Positions 9,839 to 21,438 of a stretch of 64,000 bases of DNA are shown here, piece by piece. The notes beneath the pieces were generated by a model, which was given only the letters and a program-made list of their open reading frames with translations, did no database searches and had not been told where the DNA came from. The translations under genes and the position numbers were made by a program. The stretch is from positions 90,779,121-90,843,120 of the forward strand of contig CM030367.1 of assembly GCA_017893485.1 (NCBI GenBank). The letters are read 5' to 3'. The DNA comes from Hemerocallis citrina (taxonomy: Eukaryota > Streptophyta > Magnoliopsida > Asparagales > Asphodelaceae). Position 1 is the first letter of the stretch, and every line of letters begins with the position of its first letter.

Positions 9839-11032
9839 TATTTTGAGATTTAGCTCTATATAATAGTTTTACAATTTGCACCTTTTTTATGCATTAGAAT
9901 ATTTTTGAGATTTTAAAATATTTTGAGATTTGTATCAAGATTTGTTTTGAGCTTATATATAAGCCTTGAGATTAATGAGAAGTCATGATATTCTTGATAA
10001 AAAAAATTTATTGTGTTGAGTTATTGCCCTTCATCCCTCTTTGTGTGATACAATTGTGAGAATTATTAGGGTTTGTGATAAATCCTAATAAAGTATTAGG
10101 GTTTGTGATAAACTCTAAAACTACACCCCCCAAATCCCCAAATCAACTAAACCCAAACCCTAATTCCCAAATCCAACTTAAACTCAACCCTAACCCATTC
10201 TCCAGCTGCTGCATCTTCCTTTTGAATCCTGAACCCAACACCCCAGTCCACCATCGCCAACCTGTTGATCCCTCGACCTCACCGCCGCAGGTCACCGCCC
10301 CCATCACGCGACCACCACGACCACTCTACGGCAACACCATCCCGACCCCTCGCCACCGTCGACGCCCCACACCACCACCGTCTTCCTCCTCCCACTTTCA
10401 CCGACCATCGCCTACTACTCAGACCCCCCTTCACCATCCCCGTCGTCCTCCCCGCTCGCCCCTCCACCGCCCCTCCTTCGTCGCCCTCATCGCAACCCGA
10501 CCTCCTCCTTCACCCCGCCGTCGCCTCGACTCCGACCACAGCAATCCTGACGCCCCTCCCCCCCCTCCCCGGCTCTTCCTCCTTGACATCTCGGCGCCGC
10601 CCCTTTCGGCCTCCATCGACGGCCGCACGCACCCCTAGTGCTACCTATTGTTCAGATCCAGCAATTTCACAACGTTTTCATCGCAACTCGGTAAACTCTT
10701 TCCTTTTCTCATTTATTTGTGATACCATTTATCATCTCTATAATATTATTTAATTTATCTGTCGTCCACAAATATTGAGAGTGAGCGTTTCCACTTGCCT
10801 ATTAAAGTATAAATCATTATTGCATCTCTTACTTGCTAAGAACGCGTAGGTATACAGTTATTGAATGTTATAACTGGATCGTTAATTGGGCTTGTTAAAC
10901 TTAATTCAATTCTTGAAAATCCATCGAACCGATTAACTATTTTAATTTCTAACTTGATCCGCATTACATGTTGGTAAAATTAATTGTTTAAAATTCTTGA
11001 AAATTCTCTATTTAGGATTACGTTTTACATCA
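9812..11032 (+). repeat. 3' LTR of chromovirus copy 1
   Basis: The LTR begins TGATGAGGACATC and ends ACGTTTTACATCA (1221 bp). It matches, in the opposite orientation, 21439-22730, 24842-26141 and 18813-19921. It contains several AAACCCTAA-like telobox words and a C-rich block (10200-10650). Pro-rich ORFs in that block are compositional. Confidence 0.88.
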
Positions 11033-11210
11033 GTCAACCTCCTTCCATTCTATCATTTCTGCTGATAAGTATCAAAACTTCCACAACATGCTGCTTCCTC
11101 CTTCTAGTAACTCTTTCCACTCGAGCAATGCTTATCATGTTTCCTCACATCAATGAATAATTGATGTAGGTGATTCTGAACATGACTCCTTTATCGCTTT
11201 CTTCATAATT

Positions 11211-11780
11211 TTGCTTTCAAATTATCATGTGTGTATTGCTGATGGCTCACCTGTCCCTGTTAACGAGGTGGGAGATCTCTCTCTTTCTCCGGACCTTCAC
11301 CTTAAATCGGTTTTGAGTATTCCTAACTTTTCTAATAGATTATTATCAGTTCGTAAACTTTGCAAAGATTTAAACTGTTCAGTGATATTTTTTTCTTCTC
11401 ATTGTGTATTTCAGGATAGTACGACGAGGAAGGTGATTGACACCGGTCGTGAACAACATAGATTATATATCTTGGATTCTCCAGTCTCGGCTTTTTATTT
11501 TTCTGCTGATTCTGAATTGTGGCACCGACGACGGGGACATCCTTCATCTTCGACACTCAAGTACTTAGTTTCAAGTTGTGAGCCTTTCTTTCAGATATCT
11601 TGTGAGTCATGTGAGTTAGGTAAATATCATAGAGTTTCCAACCCAGGACGCATCAATAAACGTGATGAACATTTGTTTGATTTAGTGCATTCTAATGTTT
11701 GGGGCCCTATTGGTTTTCCCACGTTTAATAACTATCGTTATTTTGTTACGTTTATTGATGATTTCTCTCAAATGACGTAG
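11211..11780 (+). pseudogene. Copia GAG-pre-integrase and integrase N-terminus
   Basis: A 189-residue open frame includes ADGSPVPVNEVGD and VLSIPNFSNRLLSVRKL, then the zinc-binding HX4H...CX2C region (LWHRRRGH, CESCELGKYHR). The integrase core follows (HSNVWGPI, YRYFVTFIDDFSQ). The first catalytic Asp region (VHSNVWGP) is partly changed (Asp to Asn at HSN). A TAG at 11778 stops the frame. Confidence 0.85.
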
Positions 11781-12779
11781 TTGTTTCTTTTGAAATATCG
11801 TTCTGAAGTATTTAAAGTTTTTCAAGAATTTTTTTCGAGATACAAATGCACTTTGGCACAACTCTGCAATATGTTTTCGTTTTGATAATGCTAAAGAATA
11901 CATGAGTTTCTATTTTCAATATTTTTTTCCCAACATGGAATAATTCACCAAACTTCTTACGCCTATACTCCTCAATAAAATGGAGTGACAGAACACAAAA
12001 ATCAACATTTACTTAGCACTGCTCGCTCCCTAATATTTGAAATGAAGGTCCCCATGTTTTATTGGAATTTTGCGGCTCTCACTACATGTTTTCTTATTAA
12101 CCGAATTCTTACTCATATTCTTCAAAATCAATCCCCATTCAACATAGTATTTCATCAAAAAATCCATTTTCAATGTCACATCGTGTTTTTGGTTGCATTT
12201 GTTTTGTTCAGAATCTCCACCCAGACACTAATAAACTTGACCTGCGTACTACTAAATATGTATTTTTTTGGTATTCGTGTTTTTCAAAAGGTTATCTTAA
12301 TATCTTTGCTATTGCCCTTTAGGAAAAAAATGTTTTCCTCGGCGGATGTTTCATTTTTTGAATATAAACCTTTTTTTGAACATATTTCTTTATACAATCA
12401 TGATTTACCAAGGACTGTTGTAGAGAGTCTTGATTTTCCACCTTATCTGCCACCACCAACAACAACAACAATCACACCATCCCCACCACCACCACCACCG
12501 CCACTGCCAGCGCCACCATCACTTCAGGTTTATGTCAGAAGATGAAAGGCTCGTTCAAACTCGACCATCCAAGCGTACCCTATGTTGTTCAACCAAGCCA
12601 ACCACTTCTATCGGTAATATTCCTAACACGGATAATTTACCTATTTGTCAACGTAAGGCTAAGCATTCTTGTGCTCATTATTCTATTGCAAAGTCTGTTT
12701 CTTCTTTTAAACTGACCATATCCTTCTGAACTTTTGCCTCTTCTTTGTATTCTATTTTTATTCCTAACAATGTTCAGGA

Positions 12780-13570
12780 AGTAATCAAGCACCTTGGTTG
12801 GACATCAGTCATGAAAGAGAAAATGCATGCTCTTCAAGCAGAATGATACTTGGCGTTGGTTCGCCTCCCTGTGGATGGTAAGATAGTTGGTTGTAAATGA
12901 ATATTCACTGTCAAATACAGTCCTGATAGCATAGTTGACCAACTCAAATCACACATTGTCGCTAAAGATTATACACAGGAATTTGGGGTCGACTCTGTAG
13001 AGACTTTTTATCCGGTTGCGGAACTCACTTCTGTACGTGTTCTTATCTCTCTTGCATCAAATTGTTTTTGATCCCTTCATTAACTTGATGTCAAGAATGC
13101 ATTTCTCAATGGAGACTTGAAAGAAGTGTATATGCAGCAGCCTCCTGGTTTTGAGTGACAGGGGGACAATCTTGTATGTTCGCTCAAAAAATCTCTTTAT
13201 GGCCTCAAATAGTCTTCGTGAGCTTGGTTTAAAAAATTCGGCAAAGCTATGTGCTCTTATAGGTTCTCAAGATATAAGGCAGACCATTTTCTCTTTACAA
13301 AGAAAAGAAGCAAAGACATTGTTATTATGTTAGTTTATGTTAATGATATCATTAATCATTATCACAGTCAGTGATTCACGAGGTATTACACAGATCAAAC
13401 AATGGTTAGCTCAAATCTTTCAAACAAAGGGTCTTGGTCCGCTTCGATATTTTCTTGACATTGTGGTTGCACGCACAAATGATGATATCTTTCTTTTTCA
13501 AAGAAAACATGTCCTTAATATTTTTACTGAGACATGAATGTTGGGATGTCGCTCTAGTGACACCTATATA
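12780..13570 (+). pseudogene. Copia reverse transcriptase, degenerate
   Basis: Recognisable pieces, separated by stops and frameshifts, are KEKMHALQAE, GVDSVETFYPVAELTSVR, LDVKNAFLNGDLKEVYMQQP, and the catalytic loop. The loop reads YVND where copia has YVDD, so a catalytic Asp is replaced. The polymerase cannot be active. Confidence 0.8.
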
Positions 13571-13629
13571 TCCCAATATTAAGCTGTTATCCTTCAATGA
13601 TGCATTGTTCTCTGATCCAGGATGATATT

Positions 13630-14154
13630 GCAGGCTGGTTAGCAAACTCATCTCTCTCAGTGAATAGGCCGGACATTGCCTTTGTAGTTAGTCAAGTCAA
13701 CCGGTTTATGCATGCACCGACCATCACTCATTGGGAAGCAATGGTTCACATTCTTCGTTACCTTAAGAAAGCCCCAGGGCAAGGGCTACTCTTTCAGCCT
13801 GGTGATTCTCTTTCTTTACGAGGATATTCTGATTCTGATTGGGCAGAATCGATTGATGATAGACGCTCAACTAGTGAGTATTTTGTATCCTTTGAAGAAA
13901 ATCTTGTATCTTGAAAATGTAAGAAACATGTGATAGCCAAATCAAGTGCAGAGTCTAAATACCGAGCAATTGGGCATTTAGTTTCTGAAGTTTTATGGCT
14001 CAAATATCTTCTTCAAGACTTGACAATCCCAGTGTTATCTCCAGTTCCTCTCTACTGTGACAACAAGGTTGCTATGCATATTTCTGAAAATTCAATGTTT
14101 CATGAGCGCACAAAACATATCAAAGTTAATTGTCACTTCGTTCAAGATGAGTGA
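13630..14154 (+). pseudogene. Copia RNase H, degenerate
   Basis: Pieces include NRPDIAFVVSQVNRFMHAPT, GYSDSDWAESIDDRRSTSEY, AKSSAESKYRAIGHLVSEV, PLYCDNKVAMHISENSMFHE and RTKHIKVNCHFVQDE. These are the usual copia RNase H blocks in order. One stop separates 13597-13914 from 13930-14154. Confidence 0.85.
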
Positions 14155-14297
14155 GAGAAGAAAGTTATTTCATTTTCATATGTCCGATCCGGTGAAAACT
14201 TGTTAATATCCTAACTAAAACATTACCTCCTAAGGTTTTTCAAACATTCTTGAGCAAGCTTGGCTTCAACAATAACTACGCACCAGCTTAAGGGGGG

Positions 14298-14438
14298 TGT
14301 TAAAGTAGTCTTGGTTTAGTCCCACATATGAAGTATATTTATATTACTTTCTGTACTAATCTATATATAGGAACCAGTGTATTCAGTTTTATGCATCCAA
14401 TAAAGTATTCTTTTCTGTCTCTATACTATACTTCAACA
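14298..14438 (+). repeat. Short copia 3' LTR
   Basis: A 141-bp unit from TGTTAAAGTAG to TACTTCAACA, with matching inverted ends, follows the polypurine tract AAGGGGGG. A CTATATATAGG box lies near 14361. The 5' LTR was not found. Confidence 0.7.
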
Positions 14439-14670
14439 CACAAATTTTTTATTTACTAATAAGGTATACAACTGGAAGAGAGACCTACCTGAAAGCACTC
14501 ATCCTTGCATTACCATTATATAGTACTATAAATGGTAATGTCGAAGATGATATGACAAACCGGAGAAAAAAGATAATTCATAATAAAATGAATCAGAAAG
14601 GAACCAATAATGAGCAATTTGGAGTATGAAAGGCATTTGCAATAGAAATCTACAAGAGCTGGTATCCTAC

Positions 14671-14781
14671 CTTCTGACTGTCAAGGCCAAAGTAACCTCT
14701 ATCTAACAAAAAATCCTCATATGACCGAATCTCATGAGCAGGGGAAACCACAATGAGAGGAATAGAGATATCCTGTCCTAC
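14671..14781 (-). CDS. RimM gene exon 9 (UDPGP-like region)
   Basis: 111 bp, 37 codons, phase 0 at both ends, reading VGQDISIPLIVVSP...FLLDRGYFGLDSQK. The preceding acceptor is TATACAG and the donor GTAGGATA. The pattern of a hydrophobic strand followed by a GYFGL...QK segment resembles UDP-sugar pyrophosphorylase-type (UDPGP) proteins, where a VWF motif usually follows. The next exon was not found in the window. Confidence 0.75.
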
Positions 14782-15133
14782 CTGTATAGAAATACAATGC
14801 ATTCCTTGAGAAGCATATTGTAGAAGGATAAAACAAATTTGAGATATTTCAAACCTTGACAAGATGCTTAGTGAATTGAAACTATTTGAGTACTGTGAAA
14901 ACCATTATGCAATATGCAGAATAATACTCGTAATCATTTATTTGGAAGCGAATGTAACAAACAACAAATATAGATAGTGAACAACAGGATTACCGTTGTA
15001 TTGCTAGGGAAGAATGCAAATAAACACAACAAAATGTATTACAATAAAAAATCGCAAAAAAGGTCTAATGTGACAGAGTAGTAGAAAGAGAGGTGGAGGT
15101 GGAGGAAGAAGGGAGAGTGCAGCAGGGGTTGGG

Positions 15134-15143
15134 GTGTGTGTGT

Positions 15144-15194
<51 letters not shown>
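15134..15194. repeat. (GT)n followed by a 37-base G run
   Basis: A GT repeat (about 15134-15157) runs into an uninterrupted G run (15158-15194), in the RimM intron between exons 9 and 8. Poly-Pro ORFs on the minus strand here are artefacts of the run. Such a run can form G-quadruplexes and its length is unreliable in any assembly. Confidence 0.9.
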
Positions 15195-15200
<6 letters not shown>

Positions 15201-15356
15201 GAATGATGGGCGGCGGATGATGGATTGGTTACTAAAGACAGAGAAATACGAAGTGATAAATTTTGAAAAATGATATGCACGAACCAATAGTCCAGTTAAA
15301 TTTCATTATAAACTAGGTTCAAGAAAAAGACAAGTAAAACAGGAAAAGATTCTCAC

Positions 15357-15647
15357 CTCCAAAAGTTTCTTGTAATCAACAATTAGTTGTTGAATCCACA
15401 CAAGCCAAGACTCGGATTTACTAGTTTGAACACCATCAATGTCAAAATCTTTGCTAGCATTCACATCATTATCCGTGACAACTAAGATTGCGACTTTTGA
15501 TTTTGCAAGGAGTATAAGCCCCTCTTGGTGTAATTCATAGTTTGAGCAACTATTTTCTTTACTTGCACAAGAGCTGAGGCATCAGGCGATATTTTAAGGG
15601 TATTCTCTTGTAATAAAGCTGACTTAGCATAGATAGACAAATCGAAC
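15357..15647 (-). CDS. RimM gene exon 8 (UDPGP-like region), one-base frameshift
   Basis: 291 bp. The first part reads FDLSIYAKSALLQENTLKIS...KKIVAQ and the second NYELHQEGLILLAKSKVAIL...DYKKLLE, in different frames. The two match end to end if the A run at about 15538-15541 were one base longer, and only then do the exon phases fit exons 7 and 9. The acceptor is ACAGCAG and the donor GTGAGAAT. Either a real deletion or a homopolymer sequencing error is possible. Confidence 0.75.
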
Positions 15648-16003
15648 CTGCTGTATAAATTCAAGTAGAGAATTAGACACTGATTAGGTGCGCATTTGAG
15701 CATTTTGCTAAGACATAAATACATGAAAATACACAAAAAACAATTGAACACATTCTCTAACAGGGTGAAAAGATCTAGAAAACAGTGTAAAATAGCACTC
15801 CACTGAAGAAAGTAGGGAGACAGTGCAAAGGAGAGAGAACAGAGCTGACTCCACATATCAACTAATATTTGAATATTCTCATCTCTAGTCATGGATGGTG
15901 GTCCTCTAGATTCTGCATGAGCTGAAACCCCCTAGTTTTCAATCTCAGCATAGTGAATAACAAACCCTTCTATCACTATTCATGTAAACTAAACCATATC
16001 TAC

Positions 16004-16203
16004 CTGTGCGAAGGTGTGTTGATACTCTGCACTGCATGTTGAAACAATTTATAATTGATCACCACTATTTGTTTTATTAGAAAATTCTTTTGGGCCTTCC
16101 CTCCAACTTTTAGATACTCCAGAACATGATTCTGCCCCATTTCAGAAAGCCTTTTTTTAGCAGCAGTGAAACGGTGTTGTAACTTTTTCCTTTCCTTCCA
16201 TTC
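16004..16203 (-). CDS. RimM gene exon 7 (linker helix region)
   Basis: 200 bp, entering in phase 0 and leaving in phase 2. It reads EWKERKKLQHRFTAAKKRLSE and onward to SINTPSH. It is highly charged and probably helical, linking the PRC-barrel to the UDPGP-like part. Borders are TTTCAG at the acceptor and GTAGATAT at the donor. Confidence 0.8.
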
Positions 16204-16497
16204 CTGAAACAAAAAAATGGCGAGTGGATATTAGAGAAAAAAGTGTACATAATTAGCGAAAAAATTGTCACTGTTAAAATTTAAATCTATGTCCATCAGT
16301 ATTTTCTTATATCATCACTTGAGGAAACACCTATGATCGAAAATCAACGTAACATGGTTAAATTCCATTTTACTGTCAACGCCCGTGCATTCAAGCAACA
16401 TGCACATGGATAACTTTATGCACACTGAGGTATAGCAGAAAAAATGAAGCCAATGATAACACAGCATGGAATAAGTGTTGAGAACATTGGTATCTAG

Positions 16498-17125
16498 CAT
16501 GGTTTTAAATCTCGGATTTCGGACTCGTCTCGGCAAGGGATGTTTCGTCTCAGATCGAAGATATCGGAGAAGATCTCGGGAAAATGTGATCATATCGGAT
16601 GTTCATTTCCTATACTCAATAAATATATTTTTTTTACTAAATAAGATATTATATGTCCTACATGTCATTTATCATATAAAATATTGTATAATGTAACTAA
16701 TGACACGAATCAATTACGATAAATCTTCACATAATTTAACAATAATATAGAAAAGAATGTAATATACGTATATAACTAAATAAATTTGCATTGATCAGAA
16801 AAAATGTATTAGTTAATAAAGACTTTGCATATATATAAACAATAGCGATACAAAATTCTCACATTATTTTAGCTTAATATCCTATATTGAAAGACATATA
16901 TGCAAAAAGTAAAACAAATTTTTTTAATATATTCACAATAACATTTGTGTCTATTTCGGTTGATATTCGCCAATTTTGGCAATATTTCGGCCGATATTTT
17001 GGTAATTTCGGCTGAAATCTACACATTTCAGTCCAAAACGATGTAGAGTATAAAATATGTGATTTCGTATCGGCAAGCAAGCAGAAACAAAATTTCGGCC
17101 GTACCGGAGGAAATTTTTTATAGTG
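16498..17125. mobile_element. hAT-type MITE in a RimM intron
   Basis: A 628-bp non-coding element flanked by the 8-bp direct repeat GTATCTAG (16490-16497 and 17126-17133; 9 bp if the preceding G is counted). Ends are loosely inverted (CATGGTTTTAAATCTCGG against CACTATAAAAAATTTCC). The interior is AT-rich with TTTCGGC-like words near the ends. The TSD length points to the hAT superfamily. Confidence 0.7.
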
Positions 17126-17374
17126 GTATCTAGTACAAAGATGGTAAAATAGAGACATATATGAATCAGAACAGAAAGGGAGGGAGAAGGAAGAAGATGT
17201 AAGTTGAGGAAAACTGATGATGATAATTTACTTACAGCAACAACAAGAATCAATAACAGGAAATAATAATACACTAAGACAAGTCAACTAGACACTGAAA
17301 GATATGCCTTAGAAAGATTGAGAGGAGAGCAGTAGATAGATGATTAAATTGGGCACTAAAGGAAGAAGACTAAC

Positions 17375-17656
17375 CAGCTGGCGTCTCTCAGTTTTAGTTT
17401 TCACGTGCTTCCGGAAATTGAGCTCTAGAAGCCCTTTTGGAGGTGTTATGTGCAGTTCTCTTCTATTGATGTCAACATCTGGAACAATTGCTTCCACAAA
17501 TGGGACCCACACAGTTTGACCAGTAGCACCTACGACTGGATTTGATGGATTAGAGTGATCAAACTCTTCTTCTGTCGATTTAAGCAAGACCTGCAGAAGA
17601 TCGCTAGCACCAAAGTTGAAAACATTGGTTACCTCTCCCACCAATCCACCTGTTTC
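17375..17656 (-). CDS. RimM gene exon 6 (PRC-barrel)
   Basis: 282 bp, 94 codons. It reads ETGGLVGEVTNVFNFGASDL, then LQVLL, GQTVWVPFVEAIVPDVDINR and LHITPPKGLLEL. This is the RimM PRC-barrel signature: G.v..v.n.Ga.D.l.v, then the VPFv..iVp.VD...k.i.i..P.GLle block. Borders are TTTTCAG at the acceptor and GTTAGTC at the donor, phase 0. Confidence 0.93.
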
Positions 17657-18202
17657 CTGAAAAGATACAACCTTCTCTATTTTAATGAGCAGAATCATTC
17701 TCTGCCAAAAGAAATAGAACCAGAACAACAACAAAAATATACTGAAGAAATGTCTAGTGAATATTCTGTTCAGCCAGCCCTCCAACTGAAACCAAATGTA
17801 CAGATCCTGAAATAGTAGGTGTCCAACATCATTAAATATTATGATGCTTAGGGTCGATACATGCACAAAGTGACCTGCAATGGAAGGTAAAAGAAATATA
17901 TAATATTATAGGAAAAACTCTCAGATAACATCCGAAAGGGGACACCAAGCACGTAATACAGAAAAGACAAACGCACCATTTTAAAGGGGCTATAGGAGTC
18001 AAAATGGTGGAATCCATTGCACTTGCAGCATAATAGGATTAAATTTCCTGTAGCATCTTTCTTTTTGAATTTATTACATTTACAAAGAAAATGAAGAAAA
18101 CAAGAGCAGTTTCTTTCTTCAACTCTGGGTAGGGCCTATAAATTCTAAAAGTTGATACTAGCATGATAACTATCAAGAAAAGCAATAGATTAGAGGCTAA
18201 AC

Positions 18203-18313
18203 CTTAAGGACAACCCTCATTCCAACAAGGTCACGAATGTAAAATTCGCCTTCCTCCAAGTCTGGCCTGTCTACCTCCCTCACAAGCAAAGTGGAACCAA
18301 CTATCTGCTTCGC
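18203..18313 (-). CDS. RimM gene exon 5 (end of RimM N-domain)
   Basis: 111 bp, 37 codons. It reads AKQIVGSTLLVREVDRPDLE and EGEFYIRDLVGMRVVLK, matching the RimM pattern A..l.G..l.v....pel.egEfY..DLiG..V. The acceptor is TTCTTCAG and the donor GTTTAGCC. Together with exon 4 it gives a continuous RimM domain across an 18.4-kb intron. Confidence 0.93.
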
Positions 18314-18812
18314 CTGAAGAAAAGAAAGATCAAGACATGTCGTCAACCAACACAGATGCAAGTTGCAACACTTTATATTTCAGAATCTTATTGTAAGAAG
18401 GAGAAGAAAAAAAAGAAGGTAGAAGGATCATCGTGCATGAAAGTAGAATTAGTGGTCAGCATGCAATCTATCAAATCTTATTTAATGACAAAATTAAACA
18501 AGCTTCTCAATTTACTTATAATTCTCAGTTTTTAATAATATTAGATAAAATTCTCTGCACAATCAATCTCTTGTACGACAATACTGGAGTATGGGTAATA
18601 TATTGAACTAAATCAAGTTTCTAATCATATACTATACTTCTGAAGTAGTGTACTTACAGGGATCGAAAACTATGTCGAGTTATTGTTTGGTAGAGCTGGT
18701 TTCTATTCAGTAGGGCTTCATCTTACTAATTCATGCATACACCTTAGGATTGTAATACTATGAAAGGCACATATCAATTATTTATCAATAACGTGTTCGA
18801 CCACAAGAAAAT
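18314..18812. other. RimM intron sequence, no element recognised
   Basis: Ordinary AT-rich intron sequence between exon 5 and chromovirus copy 3. No gene or repeat was recognised. Confidence 0.6.
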
Positions 18813-19921
18813 TGATGTAAACTTAACCCTAAATATAGAATTTTCCAAGAATACTAAAAGATTAAGTTTACCAACACGTAATGCCGATTAAGTTGGAAAT
18901 TAAAACTAATAATTGGTTTGATGGATTTTCAAGATATGAAATAGTTTAACAAGTCCAATTAAAATTCACGTCTACAATCAACAATTATACTTGATCGTTC
19001 TTAGCATGTAAGATATGTAATAAAGATTTGTACTCTAATTAGCAGGTAGAAGCACACAATCTCAATATTTGTGGACGACAGATAAATAAAATAATATTCT
19101 AGAGACGATATATAGTATCACAAATAAATGGAGGCAACGACGAGGAGGCAACGCTATGGGGCAGGAGGCGGCGGCGGCTGCAGATGGTGGCAGGGCAGCC
19201 AGCGAGGAGCCGTCAGGAAGTCGACGGGAAGAGGAGGTGACAGTAGCCTGAGGTGGTGCTGGGGTCAATTTAGGGTTAGAGTTTCGAACTTGAGGAAAGG
19301 GGTGGTCGGGGTGGAAGCGACGGAGGTGGTTGCGGGGTGAGGGAGGATGGTGGCGGTTCGGGAGGTAGAGGCGACGGCGGGGTGAGGTCGGGATGGAGGA
19401 GATAGAAGGCTTCGGGTGTGCTGTGGTCGATGGTGGTGGTTGAGGTTTTGGTGGAGTCAAGAAGAAGGGGAAGTGGGTTCAACGGAGATGAAGAAGAAGA
19501 AAGAGGAGAAGAGGGGCGATGTCGGCTGTGAAAATTGGGAGTTAGGGTTTGTGATTTGTATTGAATTTGGGTATAGTTTTTGAGTTTATCACACACCCTA
19601 AAATTTTATCTCAATGTCTCGGACAAAAAGATGAATGAAGAGCAAAACTCAATCAAAATAATTTTAGTCAATCAAAAGCATCGTTATTTCATTAATCTAG
19701 CGGCCTATATATAGGCTCAAAATAAATCTCAATACAAATATCCAAAATATTCTAATGCATAAAATAAAGGATGCAAATCGCAAAACTACTACATATGGCT
19801 ATAATTGTCAAAAACAAATATAAAGATTGAAATAAAAATACAAGGCTAATAGAACTACCATCCTAGATGATGTCTGTGCTTATAGAAGCGCCAGAATCGT
19901 CTTGAACTGATGTCCTCATCA
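18813..19921 (-). repeat. 3' LTR of chromovirus copy 3
   Basis: A 1109-bp LTR from TGATGAGGACATC (at 19921) to GTTTACATCA (at 18813) on the minus strand. It is shorter than the other copies. The GC-rich block lies at about 19120-19510; its Pro-rich ORF is compositional. Confidence 0.8.
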
Positions 19922-20184
19922 TTCTCTCCGAGTGGAAAAGGGCTAGACTCAGTCGAGTGAAAACCAGTCCTCCTGTCATAGGCTCCAAAAGGTCTGGATC
20001 CAAGCATTGAAGCTTTTCACGATCAATCCAAGTATCCTCCGACTCCGGCTTGTTTGTTCATCTTACCAAATACCTATGAATACCACAATCTTTAGTAGAG
20101 ATTATTTGATCATCTAAAATATTATCCAATTTTTCGGTCGGTGGGTAAGTAGTATCAGGTAGAGGGGAAAATGTGGAAGTCTCA
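18813..20184 (-). mobile_element. Chromovirus-derived element, copy 3 (3' end only)
   Basis: On the minus strand: the end of the integrase tail and chromodomain-like region (20184 down to 19922, with DDQIISTKD- and NKPESEDTW-like segments), then the 3' LTR (19921-18813). It stops abruptly at 20184, where the DUF659-type hAT element begins. The W in EDTWID is kept here but lost in copies 1 and 2, so this copy is closer to a normal chromodomain. Confidence 0.75.
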
Positions 20185-20285
20185 CCAGCTGTGAAGCACC
20201 GATACGGGTACGACGATACACATACGGGAACACGGGTACAGGTGATACGGCAATTTTAAAAAAAGTAGGATACGGGATATGACGG

Positions 20286-20288
<3 letters not shown>

Positions 20289-20323
<35 letters not shown>
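20289..20323. repeat. (TA)n microsatellite
   Basis: About 17 TA units just inside the left end of the hAT element. Confidence 0.9.
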
Positions 20324-20327
<4 letters not shown>

Positions 20328-21438
20328 AATAAGGAAATGATAAATATCATTCATTAAGCATAAATAAGATAACTCATAAAGACTATAATAATTATTAATA
20401 AACATAAGCAATAAGCCAATAACATAAATAAACAAAGCAAATTCATAACCAATATAACATAAGCAGATAAATCAAAAAGTGGGACAAGTTTGAAAATATA
20501 GCAAAGGCTCCTCTATCACACCATGCCTATCCAAGTTGATCAATATCATCATCATCACCAATTTTCTCAAAAAGCACAGCCTCCATATTAGGTTCATCAA
20601 GCGAAAATTCTGCTATCTCAAGCTCCCCAGCACCATCAAAAGGATAAAAAATATCCCCTCCTACATCCCACATTCTGGTTTCTCCTTGCATATATTACTC
20701 ATTCTTCCTTGAAAGTAGGCGAAGATTAGAGTGTACAAACACCAAATCTTCTCCACGTTGTGGCAAAATTTTGTTTCTTCTAAGCGAATGGATAAGTGAG
20801 TATATACTCTAGTTTCTCTTAGCACATGCAGATGAGCATGGTTGTGCAGGTAGCTTTAAAGCTAGGGTTTGTAAATTTGGAGTGGAAGTGCCATAAAATA
20901 ACCACCGTTCTTTAGCATCCAGATGGGCTCTATTATTCAAACAATCAAACAAAGAACATACATATGAAGCTCCTGAAAATTTAGTGAACACATTGATCGC
21001 TACCCTTAGCTCAATAGGGTCTGGAAAATATCGCTTCAAACGCTTGTTTCTCTCTTCAGAAATTTCGTTATCTCTATGAGGTGTAAGCCGATTAGGAGCC
21101 TCCCTAAGACACTCTTCACTATAGTATCTGTATATCAAGAAGCCAATATTTATTTAAAGGCAATACTTACTAAAACTTATGAATAAAGCAATCTAAGGAT
21201 CCTAACATATTATATTATGCATAAATGTGCTGACTAATTAGTAATTACTCTGGGTTCAACGAATGTGCAAAGCAGTGAAGTGGCCTACTGCTCTTGTTCC
21301 ATCTATCAACAAGAATTTTATGCACGATGTCATAAAAGCTAGATTCTTCATGAACCGCTAAGCCTTCTTTGCGAAAATTACTTGTTTAACCTTCTCAATC
21401 ATTGAATCCCACATATCATAGATCAAATGAAGAGCAGG

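Larger units (their letters stand above)
1236..11032 (+). mobile_element. Chromovirus-derived gypsy element, copy 1 (pol-deleted), split by element X
   Basis: The pieces are 1236-1943 (gag N-terminus) and 8702-11032 (gag C-terminus with zinc knuckle, integrase C-terminal GPF-like module, chromodomain, 3' LTR). Element X (1944-8701) interrupts it with a 5-bp TSD. No protease, RT, RNase H or integrase core lies between gag and the integrase tail. The gag-to-integrase junction is at the same place as in the independent copy at 21439-26141, so the deletion predates both insertions. Its 5' LTR is outside the window. It sits in a copia element that resumes at 11033. Confidence 0.85.
11033..14438 (+). 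mobile_element. Copia (Ty1) element, 5'-truncated and decayed
   Basis: In order: a protease-like end and GAG-pre-integrase (11210-11660), integrase (11680 onward), RT (12800-13540), RNase H (13640-14154), a polypurine tract (AAGGGGGG at 14290-14297) and a very short 3' LTR (14298-14438). The order integrase then RT identifies copia. Its 5' part is missing where chromovirus copy 1 abuts. It lies next to the RimM exons, probably in a downstream intron. Confidence 0.85.

Noticed and set aside
10075..10753. Pro/Arg-rich ORFs of 160-190 codons (also 19062-19460, 19276-19596, 25247-25774)
   Set aside because: They lie in the GC-rich block of chromovirus LTRs, occur on both strands, differ in frame between copies and have no recognised domain.
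15039..15287. Poly-Pro/His-Thr ORFs on the minus strand
   Set aside because: They are produced by the G run and (GT)n repeat.
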